Positions 1-11,989 of a stretch of DNA of 64,000 nucleotides are shown here, in pieces (positions within the stretch are counted from its first letter, which is position 1; each line of letters starts with the position of its first letter). Source of the stretch: Mytilus galloprovincialis (Eukaryota > Mollusca > Bivalvia > Mytilida > Mytilidae); the NCBI RefSeq assembly GCF_965363235.1, contig NC_134846.1, positions 60,439,121 through 60,503,120 on the forward strand, in the 5' to 3' direction. Below the pieces are notes generated by a model. It was not told where the DNA came from. It ran no database searches and worked only from the letters and a program-made list of their open reading frames with translations. The position numbers and the translations under genes were made by a program.

Positions 1-109
1 TCTTGGTTTTCGCACAATAACTTTAGTATAAGTAAATAGAAATCTATGAAATTTAAACACAAGGTTTATGACCATAAAGGGAAGGTTTGGTTTGATTTTG
101 GGAGTTTTT

Positions 110-690
110 GTCCCAACAGTTTAGGAATAAGGGGCCCAAAGGGTCCAAAATTGAACTTTGTTTGATTTCATCAAAAATTGAATAATTTGGGTTCTTTGAT
201 ATGCCGAATCTAACTGTGTATGTAGATTCTTAATATTTGGTCCCGTTTTCAAATTGGTCTTCATTAAGGTCCAAAGGGTCCAAAATTAAACTTAGTTTGA
301 TTTTAACAAAAATTGAATCCTTGGGGTTCTTTGATATGCTGAATCTAAAAATGTACTCAGATTTTTTATTATTGGCCCAGTTTTCAAGTTGGTCCAAATC
401 GGGGTCCAAAATTTAACTTTGTTTGATTTCATCAAAAATTGAATAATTGGGGTTCTTTGATATGCCAAATCTAACTGTGTATGTAGATTCTTAATTTTTG
501 GTCCCATTATCAAATTGGTCTACATTAAAGTCCAAAGGGTCCAACATTAAACTAAGTTTGATTTTAACAAAAATTGAATTCTTGGGCTTTTTTGATATGC
601 TGAATCTAAACATGTACTTAGATTTTTGATTATGGGCCCAGTTTTCAAGTTGGTTCAAATCAGGATCCAAAATTATTATATTAAGTTTTG
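110..690. repeat. Dispersed repeat, dimeric ~260-bp unit
   Basis: About two and a quarter copies of a ~260-bp unit lie head to tail; the same phrase (GTTTGATTTC) recurs at 161 and 421. Each unit is made of two related ~130-bp halves sharing GGTCCAAAGGGTCCAAAATT and a GTTTGATTT(C/T)A core. The reverse strand gives short open frames with a recurring LDxAYQRTP phrase, but these only reflect the repeat. I recognise it as a common bivalve repeat. No gene is seen. Confidence 0.7.
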
Positions 691-900
691 TGCAATAGCA
701 AGAAATTTTCAATTGCACAGTATTCAGCAATAGCAAGAAATCTTCAATTGCACAGTATTGTGCAATAGCAAGAAATTTTCAATTGCACAGTACATTTGTA
801 TTGCGCAATAGCAAGAAATCTTCAATTGCACAGTATTGTGCAATAGCAAATATTTTCAATTACTCAGTATTGCGCAATAGCAAGAAATATATAATTGCAA
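690..900. repeat. Short tandem repeat of ~35-45 bp, GCAATAGCAAGAAAT
   Basis: About five to six imperfect copies of GCAATAGCAAGAAATYTTCAATTGCACAGTATT follow the preceding repeat directly. Each copy contains the self-complementary CAATTG and can pair with its neighbour (CAATTGCAC against GTGCAATAG). The two repeats probably form the end of one dispersed element. Copy number and limits are approximate. Confidence 0.65.
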
Positions 901-2550
901 TTTAAATTGGAGTTATCTTTCTTTGTCCAGAATAGTAGTTGAATCAACTTAAATCATTGTTTTATACAATATACAATGTATATTCACTTTTTCTACCAAC
1001 TGATAAATTAAAACAATCTTTACCATTCAGTGATAACAAGCACTTTATTTTACATTTTAATATTTTATGATGTACAATGTATTTAAATGAGTAGTTATTG
1101 TTGCAAACTCCATTAGAAATTTGAATTGAGATCAGTTTTGGAAAAAGGGAAAGGGGGATGTGAAAACAAATGGGGGTGGGGGGTTAAATTTTTCTTATTT
1201 CAGATTTCATAAATAAAAAGAAAATTTCTTCAAACATTTTTTTGAGAGGATTAATATTCAACAGCATAGTGAATTGCTCAAAGGCAAAAAAAATATTTTA
1301 AGTTCATTAGACCACATTCATTCTGTGTCAGAAACCTATGCTGTGTCAACTATTTAATCACAATCCAAATTTAGAGCTGAATCCAGCTTGAATGTTGTGT
1401 CCATAATTGCCCCAACCGTTCAGGGTTCAACCTCTGCGGTCGTATAAAGCTTCACCCTGCGGAGCATCTGGTTTAAGCTTATTTCAACACAAAATAGTAA
1501 AGACTTGTTGTAGTTTCATAGTATTATAGCTAAATATATACATTTTATATAGATAACCATTGAGAGTCATTTCTAGAAGATTGAAAACAATTTCATTCTC
1601 TTCTCCACATAAATTCTATGTAGGAAAAATACAATATTTGCACAATTTAGGATTCCTCGTTAATATCCAAGCATTGTTTCAATAATCTTAACACTTTATT
1701 GCAGTGTTTAAGTGAATTGTAAATTAAATTGCTATATACGCAATCATGATTGCTAAATAAACAGCCTACAGGGTCTCGTCATTAACTCTTATAGAAATGA
1801 AAAGACCGATTATTGTTATATAAACATATTTGTGTTGTAATCTGAATAATTAGTTTTGTACATTTGTACATATATAAATTATTTCAAAGTAATTTTCCTT
1901 ACATGTACATGTAATGCTTAAATTCTTTATACTAGTTATATATTTGAAAAAAATATTTTTTATCAGAGTGGTTAGAATAACTCTTTCTCAGATGTATACA
2001 CTTGTACTTTTGTACATGTATGTATCATAAGACTCTCAAACAAGTAAACTTATTTATAAATAAAAATATGTTTATATATATCTGAAATGTATTGCATTTG
2101 TGTTTGATTACTGAATCCTCTTTGAAATTCAAACCAGTATTTTATATTACCCAGTATTGCCCAGTAAAACCCAGCAAAACCCGTGTTTTCCCAGTATTTC
2201 CCACTGGGCTGGGCAATACTCATAAAACCAGGGTTTTTGCCAACCCTGTCCCGTGCTCGGTGGCCATGGTTCAGTGTAGTGTTAGTTCTTTACCCAATTA
2301 CATATTCATATAGCAGCAAGGATATGTATGAGACCTGTATGAAATATAATGTATGTCTGTTAATGTAGTGTCCAATCACAGACACATAGACTCATGCCAT
2401 ATAGACAAATCAACATTATATAGACACATTGAGACCTGTATCAAATATAATGTATGCCTAGACACATAGACACATCAGCGCTATAGTTGTCTTTGACACA
2501 GCCTACAGCACTAGATTAGGTTTGACACAGCTGTCGGCTACATATATTGC
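901..2550. other. Gene-free stretch, AT-rich with one repeat fragment
   Basis: No exon with splice sites or a protein match is visible. Around 1380-1480 lies a fragment with CAACCTCTGCGGTCGTATAAAG, which I recognise as a dispersed bivalve repeat. TYW3's first coding exon, with the N-terminal Ser-Cys motif expected for the family, was looked for here and not found. Confidence 0.5.
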
Positions 2551-2645
2551 CTTTTAATCCTAACCCTAAACCTACATTGTATCATAAGCCTAATCCTAAT
2601 CATTAACACTAAATGTGACCCTAAACCCTTACCCTAACCTAGGAT
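2550..2645. repeat. Degenerate telomere-like CCTAA tract
   Basis: A roughly 95-bp tract holds many CCTAA, CCCTAA and CCTAAC words (cctaaccctaaacc, cctaatcctaat, ccctaaaccc, ccctaaccta) separated by unrelated bases. It resembles an old interstitial copy of the animal telomere repeat TTAGGG read on the other strand, but is too degenerate to be certain. Confidence 0.4.
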
Positions 2646-2871
2646 GGTAGATTACCAATGGATAAAGCGTATGGAATTAGATTTCTACTTGAAACTGCCT
2701 ACTCAAATATGTTCATATTTTACACAGCCTTAACGCGGTAAATTTCACTATTACACTTACCATGGTGCCAGAGGACCCTAGATGCCAAAGTGGCATGACA
2801 CAAGCTTTTATTGTTCTTTGCCAAAGCCTAGCTATGGTTCCAAATTGCCAATCATAAACCAGGTTTTTTTT

Positions 2872-2987
2872 CAATCTAATTAAAATTAAATCCTTTAATT
2901 GCTCCTGTTCTGATATGTCGCGCATCAACCTTGATGCGCGACATATCAGAACAGGAGCAATTAAAGGATTTAATTTTAATTAGATTG
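2872..2987. repeat. Perfect 116-bp palindrome (57-bp arms, 2-bp spacer)
   Basis: The left arm 2872-2928 and right arm 2931-2987 are exact reverse complements, separated only by CC. The centre reads CGCATCAACCTTGATGCG. Oligo-T runs flank both sides. No transposon terminal repeat or target duplication was recognised. An arm match without mismatch implies either a very recent inverted duplication or continuing gene conversion. Confidence 0.9.
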
Positions 2988-3136
2988 TTTTTTTTTTTGC
3001 ATTGATTAACATGATTAATTGAGATACACTTTCACACTGATTTGATTTGATGACAAAAAAAAAAGACCCAATTTAAATTTCTTTCCATATCCATTAGTAT
3101 TAAACATCTTCTAGAAGTGGAACAGTTCCGAACTAC

Positions 3137-3308
3137 TTGCTGAAATATAGTGGTCTCGTATGATATCAAATATTTGTGTTTTATATATTTTAGGTAGGTG
3201 AAAGCGATAAAGTAACTAACAACTTGCTGACATATAGTGGTCTCATATGATAACGAATATTTGTGTTTTATATATTTTAGGTAGGTGAAAGCGATAAAGT
3301 AACTAACA
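3137..3308 (+). repeat. Tandem duplication of a TYW3 splice acceptor, 87-bp offset
   Basis: About 84 bp of intron end plus the first 27 exon bases occur twice: the first copy has its AG before 3194, the second before 3281. Both have the same TTTTATATATTTTAG acceptor followed by GTAGGTGAAAGCGATAAAG. Only the second leads into the conserved exon; from the first acceptor the frame reaches a TGA after 18 codons. Confidence 0.85.
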
Positions 3309-6300
3309 AACAGGGATGTCAATGGTTATTTACAAGTCATGATTTAGTAGACAAATCACAAATGGTTAGTACAAACATAATCAGCTGTTGTTCATTGTCA
3401 TTAACTTTTACAAAATTTTTCTCTGAAAATGCATGTACTGTGCAAAATATAACCAAACTTGGCCACAATCATTATAAGGGTATCTAAAATGTGTCAGATC
3501 ATTCATAATGCTGATAAATTTCATTAGTAATCATTACAAACCTAGTTTATATTCTGTTCAACTGTCATCAAGTTTGATTGTTTAAATAAGGGCTCTGAAG
3601 GAGTGAAAAGGTCTGTTTCTAGTATCATTCTAGCAGCTCTCTTTTGTGATTAATATCCTATTTAGCATGATACCTATTTTTCAGATGCCTGTTCTAGAAG
3701 ACATCACTGGGGATTGTGTTTTTAAGTTTGAACCATTTGTACTACATGTACAGTGTAGAACAATTGATTTTGCTCAATTATTGGTAAATATACTTATTCT
3801 TAAATTATATTTGTAGTCTAACTGAGATACATGTACTTTTAAACATTGAATTACATGTTATGTGTAATAAGTCTATTATTTACCGGTAGACTGTTAGATG
3901 AAGGAAAAATTGGTTGAAATGCATGTCTGAAAGATAAAAGGTTGCAATTAATTTTTTAGATGTCACCATGCATATATGTAGTGTAAACAAATACTTTGAT
4001 CTTGTTTTAAACATTCAATCCAATGATGGACCCCTCCATAAGAGATATAAGCTGTATCTTGTTTTAAACATTCAATCCAATGGTGGACCCCTCCATAAGA
4101 GATATAAGCTGTATCTTGTTTTAAACATTCAATCCAATGGTGGACCCCTCCATAAGAGATCTAAGCTGTATCTTGTTTTAAACATTCAATCCAATGGTGG
4201 ACCCCTCCATAAGAGATCTAAGCTGTATCTTGTTTTAAACATTCAATCCAATGGTGGACCCCTCCATAAGAGATCTAAGCTGTATCTTGTTTTAAACATT
4301 CAATCCAATGGTGGACCCCTCCATAAGAGATCTAAGCTGTATCTTGTTTTAAACATTCAATCCAATGGTGGACCCCTCCATAAGAGATATAAGCTGTATC
4401 TTGTTTTAAACATTCAATCCAATGGTGGACCCCTCCATCAGAGATATAAGCTGTATCTTGTTTTAAGCATTCAATCCAATGGTGGACCCCTCCATCAGAG
4501 ATATAAGCTGTATCTTGTTTTAAACATTCAATCCAATGGTGGACCCCTCCATCAGAGATATAAGCTGTATCTTGTTTTAAACATTCAATCCAATGGTGGA
4601 CCCCTCCATAAGAGATATAAGCTGTATCTTGTTTTAAGCATTCAATCCAATGGTGGACCCCTCCATAAGAGATATAAGCTGTATCTTGTTTTAAGCATTC
4701 AATCCAATGGTGGACCCCTCCATAAGAGATATAAGCTGTATCTTGTTTTAAGCATTCAATCCAATGGTGGACCCCTCCATAAGAGATATCAGCTGTATCT
4801 TGTTTTAAGCATTCAATCCAATGGTGGACCCCTCCATAAGAGATATCAGCTGTATCTTGTTTTAAGCATTCAATCCAATGGTGGACCCCTCCATAAGAGA
4901 TATCAGCTGTATCTTGTTTTAAACATTCAATCCAATGGTGGACCCCTCCATAAGAGATATAAGCTGTATCTTGTTTTAAACATTCAATCCAATGGTGGAC
5001 CCCTCCATCAGAGATATAAGCTGTATCTTGTTTTAAGCATTCAATCCAATGGTGGACCCCTCCATCAGAGATATAAGCTGTATCTTGTTTTAAACATTCA
5101 ATCCAATGGTGGACCCCTCCATCAGAGATATAAGCTGTATCTTGTTTTAAACATTCAATCCAATGGTGGACCCCTCCATCAGAGATATAAGCTGTATCTT
5201 GTTTTAAACATTCAATCCAATGGTGGACCCCTCCATCAGAGATATAAGCTGTATCTTGTTTTAAACATTCAATCCAATGGTGGACCCCTCCATAAGAGAT
5301 ATAAGCTGTATCTTGTTTTAAGCATTCAATCCAATGGTGGACCCCTCCATAAGAGATATAAGCTGTATCTTGTTTTAAGCATTCAATCCAATGGTGGACC
5401 CCTCCATAAGAGATATAAGCTGTATCTTGTTTTAAGCATTCAATCCAATGGTGGACCCCTCCATAAGAGATATCAGCTGTATCTTGTTTTAAGCATTCAA
5501 TCCAATGGTGGACCCCTCCATAAGAGATATCAGCTGTATCTTGTTTTAAGCATTCAATCCAATGGTGGACCCCTCCATAAGAGATATCAGCTGTATCTTG
5601 TTTTAAGCATTCAATCCAATGGTGGACCCCTCCATAAGAGATATCAGCTGTATCTTGTTTTAAGCATTCAATCCAATGGTGGACCCCTCCATAAGAGATA
5701 TCAGCTGTATCTTGTTTTAAGCATTCAATCCAACGGTGGACCCCTCCATAAGAGATATCAGCTGTATCTTGTTTTGAACATTCAATCCAATGGTGGACCC
5801 CTCCATAAGAGATATAAGCTGTATCTTGTTTTAAACATTCAATCCAATGGTGGACCCCTCCATAAGAGATATAAGCTGTATCTTGTTTTGAACATTCAAT
5901 CCAATGGTGGACCCCTCCATAAGAGATATAAGCTGTATCTTGTTTTGAACATTCAATCCAATGGTGGACCCCTCCATAAGAGATATAAGCTGTATCTTGT
6001 TTTAAACATTCAATCCAATGGTGGACCCCTCCATAAGAGATATAAGCTGTATCTTGTTTTAAACATTCAATCCAATGGTGGACCCCTCCATAAGAGATAT
6101 AAGCTGTATCTTGTTTTAAACATTCAATCCAATGGTGGACCCCTCCATAAGAGATATAAGCTGTATCTTGTTTTAAACATTCAATCCAATGGTGGACCCC
6201 TCCATAAGAGATATAAGCTGTATCTTGTTTTAAACATTCAATCCAATGGTGGACCCCTCCATAAGAGATATAAGCTGTATCTTGTTTTAAACATTCAATC

Positions 6301-9300
6301 CAATGGTGGACCCCTCCATAAGAGATATAAGCTGTATCTTGTTTTAAACATTCAATCCAATGGTGGACCCCTCCATAAGAGATATAAGCTGTATCTTGTT
6401 TTAAACATTCAATCCAATAGTGGACCCCTCCATAAGAGATATAAGCTGTATCTTGTTTTAAACATTCAATCCAATGGTGGACCCCTCCATAAGAGATATA
6501 AGCTGTATCTTGTTTTAAACATTCAATCCAATGGTGGACCCCTCCATAAGAGATATAAGCTGTATCTTGTTTTAAACATTCAATCCAATGGTGGACCCCT
6601 CCATAAGAGATATAAGCTGTATCTTGTTTTAAACATTCAATCCAATGGTGGACCCCTCCATAAGAGATATAAGCTGTATATCAAACATTCAATCCAATGG
6701 TGGACCCCTCCATAAGAGATATAAGCTGTATCTTGTTTTAAACATTCAATCCAATGGTGGACCCCTCCATAAGAGATATAAGCTGTATCTTGTTATAAAC
6801 ATTCAATCCAATGGTGGACCCCTCCATAAGAGATATAAGCTGTATATCATGGTTATTACTCTGTCACTAAATTATATGCATAGATACCAATATAATTTTT
6901 ATCATGTTTATACCATGAATATATTTTCTCTTTAGAATTCAATATAATTAGCATTCGGTATGTTCAAACAGTCAGATTTTTCTTATCAATCAATATAAAC
7001 CTAAAAGAAGATGACAGTACACATAATTTATAATGTTGACCAATCAATTTATTTGTACAGATTTTTAGTTAGAATACAAGAGTTTCTATATTTCAGCTTC
7101 AATGTGCAGTCCAGTCTGGCTTCAGGAATTCAGGAATCAGTCTTGGAAAGAAAGGAAAATATGTTGTTGTAAGTGTTGTTTGTTTATATTTACACATTTA
7201 TAATAGAACTTGTACTGGTGGACAATTAAATTTTTGTCTCAAATTTGATATGTTGCAGAAAATGGGACATAAGTAAGCTAGATTTATGGTGACAGCATTT
7301 ATAGTTGCATTATACTCAATATTTTAGATGTAGACTAGTCCATATTATGTATAAATGGCTTATGGTAGTATGAAGTTTACATATTGTTTATGTCAGTTCT
7401 TTTACACCCAATTTTTTGTGGTTTAATGTCTTCAAAAAGATAATGTTATTTTTTGCAATTAGTTCAGTTGCTTATTGATAACAGAACTTGTAGGTTATGT
7501 TACTATTATTGGTATATAAACATAATTGTAAGTTATACATGTCTGTCTGATAAGAGTTGTCTCACCTTGATGTTACTATCATTGGTATACAAACATAATT
7601 GTAAGTTATACATATCTGTCTGATAACAGTTGTCTCACCTTGATGTTACTATTATTGGTATATAAACATAATTGTAAGTTATACATATCTGTCTGATAAG
7701 AGTTGTCTCACCTTGATGTTACTATTATTGGTATACAAACATAATTGTAAGTTATACATATCTGTCTGATAAGAGTTGTCTCACCTTGATGTTACTATCA
7801 TTGGTATACAAACATAATTGTAAGTTATACATATCTGTCTGATAAGAGTTGTCTCACCTTGATGTTACTATCATTGGTATATAAACATCATTGTAAGTTA
7901 TACATGTCTGTCTGATAAGAGTTGTCTCACCTTGATGTTACTATCATTGGTATACAAACATAATTGTAAGTTATACATATCTGTCTGATAAGAATTGTCT
8001 CACCTTGATGTTACTATCATTGGTATACAAACATCATTGTAAGTTGTACATATCTGTCTGATAAGAGTTGTCTCACCTTGATGTTACTATCATTGGTATA
8101 CAAACATAATTGTAAGTTATACATATCTGTCTGATAAGAGTTGTCTCACCTTGATGTTACTATTATTGGTATATAAACATAATTGTAAGTTGTACATATC
8201 TGTCTGATAAGAGTTGTCTCACCTTGATGTTACTATTATTGGTATACAAACATAATTGTAAGTTATACATATCTGTCTGATAAGAGTTGTCTCACCTTGA
8301 TGTTACTATCATTGGTATACAAACATCATTGTAAGTTGTACATGTCTGTCTGATAAGAGTTGTCTCACCTTGATGTTACTATTATTGGTATACAAACATA
8401 ATTGTAAGTTGTACATGTCTGTCTGATAAGAGTTGTCTCACCTTGATGTTACTATTATTGGTATACAAACATCATTGTAAGTTGTACATGTCTGTCTGAT
8501 AAGAGTTGTCTCACCTTGATGTTACTATTATTGGTATATAAACATAATTGTAAGTTATACATATCTGTCTGATAAGAGTTGTCTCACCTTGATGTTACTA
8601 TCATTGGTATACAAACATAATTGTAAGTTGTACATATCTGTCTGATAAGAGTTGTCTCACCTTGATGTTACTATCATTGGTATACAAACATAATTGTAAG
8701 TTATACATATCTGTCTGATAAGAGTTGTCTCACCTTGATGTTACTATTATTGGTATATAAACATAATTGTAAGTTGTACATATCTGTCTGATAAGAGTTG
8801 TCTCACCTTGATGTTACTATCATTGGTATACAAACATAATTCTGATAAGAGTTGTCTCACCTTGATGTTACTATTATTGGTATACAAACATCATTGTAAG
8901 TTATACATATCTGTCTGATAAGAGTTGTCTCACCTTGATGTTACTATTATTGGTATACAAACATCATTGTAAGTTGTACATGTCTGTCTGATAAGAGTTG
9001 TCTCACCTTGATGTTACTATTATTGGTATACAAACATAATTGTAAGTTGTACATGTCTGTCTGATAAGAGTTGTCTCACCTTGATGTTACTATTATTGGT
9101 ATACAAACATAATTGTAAGTTATACATATCTGTCTGATAACAGTTGTCTCACCTTGATGTTACTATTATTGGTATACAAACATAATTGTAAGTTATACAT
9201 ATCTGTCTGATAAGAGTTGTCTCACCTTGATGTTACTATCATTGGTATACAAACATAATTGTAAGTTATACATATCTGTCTGATAAGAGTTGTCTCACCT

Positions 9301-11962
9301 TGATGTTACTATCATTGGTATACAGACATAATTGTAAGTTATACATATCTGTCTGATAAGAGTTGTCTCACCTTGATCTGGTTGGATGACCAATGTTTTT
9401 GTACTAAGGTAAGTTTATCATTATAGCAAAATGACTTGAGTGTGTAGATAAAGGTAACATCTTTGGTGAGCTTGCTTGCTTGCTGAACCATGAAGTCATT
9501 GTTCGGTTAGGTATACTACCCTCCTTTTAGAGTAGACAAGTCCAACAGATAACCAATCTGTCTGTAGGACTAGACTACTCCAAAGGAGGGTAGTATAGTT
9601 AACCTTATAATAATTTCCTGGTTTAGCTTACAAGCAAGCTAGCCAAAGATATTACTTTTACCTACACACTCAAGTCATTTTGCTGTAACTGCAGTGATAT
9701 ATATATATATTACCTACAGTATCTACAGTATATTGTTTAAGGAATTATTGTAGGGTCTGAAAATGCACCTATTTTAAACTCTTTTAATTTAGTTAAATGA
9801 TCAACCTTAAGTTTATGAACACAGGTAAGTTTAGGTGCAACTTGAATGAATTGCAAACAATAAAAAATCAAAATATCTAGATTACAAAAAAGTATTAGTT
9901 ACCCGTTACAAACATGACAAATAGAAGACATGACTGCAAATGAGTGTTACCCGGGATATAAATTTTTGGTGATTGAATTGATGATAAAAAAATATATTGA
10001 ATTCTTAAAGACAAATCTGACTATTTATCATGTATTTATTTGTAAATTGAAATAGAAAATAATGAAATCTCAATTTTAAATAAAAAAGCCTTTAGAATGA
10101 AATATGGTACACTGATGAATTTTAACAAAAATTAAAGCAGACATGATTTTTGTCTCGTCTTCAATTGTAGTCCAGAGACACAGGGTTTTGCATAACTGTT
10201 TAAGAAATATCAGTTTCTTTATTATATATTTTAAATATTTTTTTTAAATGAAATTAAAGTTACCTAATAATTACAGGGAGTAAGAAGTACACATTCTATG
10301 GAGGTACCATTGTCACAATCTGGCCAATTACTGGTCTCAACGGAGGTATGTACAATACAGCTGTTATAAAAATATTAATCAGCGTGTACTTGAACATCAT
10401 TGATGAAGTTCCCTAGTGTCCTTTCAAAAAAACAATTTTCTATATTTTTAGATCTTCCTTTAGATCAGTTGACATACTGATCAAGCAGTTCTTTAATTAA
10501 AAACATTTGCCACAATGATATACACCCAATACATTTTTAAACTTCCTTATACTATAACAATGTTGTCTGTCATTAGGATGTGTCGTGAGGATGACAGTAG
10601 TACAAAGAACAGTGTTACACAATACAGAGCAATTAGTGGTGTAGGATCTGTGTTGCACAAATAATATATTATAAAGAGAAGAAGTGATATGGTTGCCAAT
10701 GAGACAACTCTCCACAAGAAACAAAATGACACAGGAATTAATAACTTTAGGTCACTGTATGGCCTTCAACAATAAGCAAAGCCCATACCGCATTGTCAAC
10801 TATAAGGAGTTTCTTCTGCATTTATATACTTCATTCTGTACAGATTCCATCATGATTAATCTTGTTTTTTACGTACTCTGTAAAGAAATGTTTAAACTTT
10901 GTATGTAAAGAATTTTGTCTGTTTTGAATTTTTTTTCTATTCCTTTTGATCAGACAAAAATAAAGAAGTATTATTCTATATTTCAGTATGTTGAATATTT
11001 AATCAGTCTTGCAAATAAAAAAATGGAGGAGAACTTCAGAAGGATTGATAGGTTGGTATTATTCATGAAATACTGTATTAATATCGACGTGAAAGTTTTA
11101 TATGTCTGGTCAAAAGAATAAACATTCTTAGGAAAAATATGAATTTGGACAATTTCCCTTTTTCATTCAGCAAAGTTGTGAATTGAAGAACCAATTCTCA
11201 AATTTTCTATTTCTTGTGTCTAATATTATTGCAATGACATATATATTTCTTATTCCTGTATTATAATGGGTCTGTCTTTATTTTCTTGCAAATGTTTGTA
11301 GGTAGGTTTAAATACATTTTATTTTATTTTCAAAACTCCAAAGTGGAGATTAACTCTGAATGAATATTTCTGCCAACAAAATTGCTGATCCACTCAACCC
11401 TAATAAAAGAATCATACAATAGGTGGAAATTTTAATTTCTCAGTTCAAAAAGTAGCGTCCAGCATTCTGTAAATGCAGAAATTATTGTGATTATTTCAAG
11501 AGTGGACACAATTGAGACTATTTATTGTGATTTCAGCAAAATCTTCTTACAGATACATGTAACAGATATCAGAACGTGAGTTCTAATTATTGCAACTATA
11601 ATTGAAGTTGCATTATTTAAAATAATGAAATCTCAACAATAATATCTGAATTTACAGAAGTTTAATTTTTATTTTACAGGTTTTTTGAAAATTTGAAATC
11701 AGCTGTATTACAAAAATCTGCAGAAAGTCATATAGAAAAACAATGTAAAGAAAAAGTCAAAAAGAAATTTCTTGAAAAATTTGGAGGAAAAGAGGAATCT
11801 GTGTCATCAGAGAAACAATCAGTTAAAGATCAGGAAAATATTGAATCTGTCAATATAGACACAAAGGATACACTGAAATCTTGTGATCATATTACAAAAC
11901 AAAGTGATTTTTTAGATAATGATATATTAGGATTGTCATTATTTGATAATGAAGTGACTTAA
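3281..11962 (+). CDS. TYW3: tRNA wybutosine-synthesizing protein 3 (TYW3), exons 2 to last
   Basis: TYW3 is the S-adenosylmethionine-dependent methyltransferase that methylates the wybutosine intermediate yW-86 to yW-72 at G37 of tRNA-Phe, in the cytoplasm. Six exons were placed by splice consensus and phase: 3281-3364, 3685-3783, 7097-7168, 10277-10345, 10987-11051 and 11690-11962, about 220 codons. Conserved family phrases appear in order: CQWLFTSHDL, KFEPFVLHVQCR, SGFRNSGISLGKKGK, VRSTHSMEVPLS, YLISLANKKMEEN and a Lys/Asp/Glu-rich tail. Phases agree at every junction. The family N-terminus (Ser-Cys-(S/A)-Gly-Arg region) should be in an upstream exon that I could not find, so the gene is 5' partial here. 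Two introns are swollen by minisatellites. The stop codon at 11960 overlaps an AATAAA. Confidence 0.9.
4001..6846. repeat. 57-bp minisatellite, about 50 units, in a TYW3 intron
   Basis: The unit runs from CTTGTTTTAAACATTCAATC to GAGATATAAGCTGTAT. Because 57 is three times 19, the array stays open as a 19-residue repeat (about LVLNIQSNGGPLHKRYKLY) for over 900 codons. It lies between two proven TYW3 exons, has no gene-like start or splice sites, and most differences between units change amino acids (Asn/Ser, Lys/Gln, Tyr/Ser). I treat the open frame as an accident. A unit near 6680 has lost about 10 bases, which shifts the frame. Confidence 0.95.
7490..9378. repeat. 73-bp minisatellite, about 26 units, in the next TYW3 intron
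   Basis: The unit starts GTTACTATTATTGGTATA and ends GAGTTGTCTCACCTTGAT. The period is exactly 73 bp (for example 7572 to 7645). Variants alternate tattatt/tatcatt, tataaac/tacaaac, cataatt/catcatt and tatacatat/tgtacatgt. One unit near 8840 is shortened. It lies between the TYW3 exons at 7097-7168 and 10277-10345. Confidence 0.95.
9421..9688. mobile_element. Fold-back MITE, family 1 copy A
   Basis: Inverted ends begin TTAYAGCAAAATGACTTGAG and match over about 45 bp; a second inner inverted pair (ACTACCCTCCTTT / AAAGGAGGGTAGT) makes the element almost wholly self-complementary. It has no coding capacity. A relative lies at 36578-36850. No clear target duplication was identified. It sits in the TYW3 intron right after the 73-bp array. 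Confidence 0.8.
10683..10812 (+). repeat. SINE-like dispersed repeat (ACAACTCTCCAC family)
   Basis: Contains GCCAATGAGACAACTCTCCA, then AGGTCACTGTATGGCCTTCA and AACAATAAGCAAAGCCC. The same blocks recur at 33835, 37985, 38575, 41035 and 41890 on either strand. I recognise this as a very abundant Mytilus repeat. It lies in a TYW3 intron. Confidence 0.75.
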
Positions 11963-11966
11963 ATAA
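11961..11966 (+). terminator. Polyadenylation signal AATAAA overlapping the TYW3 stop
   Basis: The hexamer AATAAA begins on the second base of the TAA stop codon (11960-11962). If it is the signal used, the 3' UTR is only about 15-30 nt. No second clear AATAAA with a GT-rich context was noticed in the next 200 bp. Confidence 0.55.
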
Positions 11967-11989
11967 AATTATGTACAAACAAATTTTCA

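Noticed and set aside
3968-6715. 915-residue repeat protein
   Set aside because: It lies wholly inside a TYW3 intron on the same strand, is only a 57-bp minisatellite whose length is a multiple of three, and unit differences are mostly amino-acid changing.
7490-9378. Array of small RNA genes
   Set aside because: The 73-bp length invited a tRNA reading, but the unit lacks A/B box words and a cloverleaf; it is a simple minisatellite.
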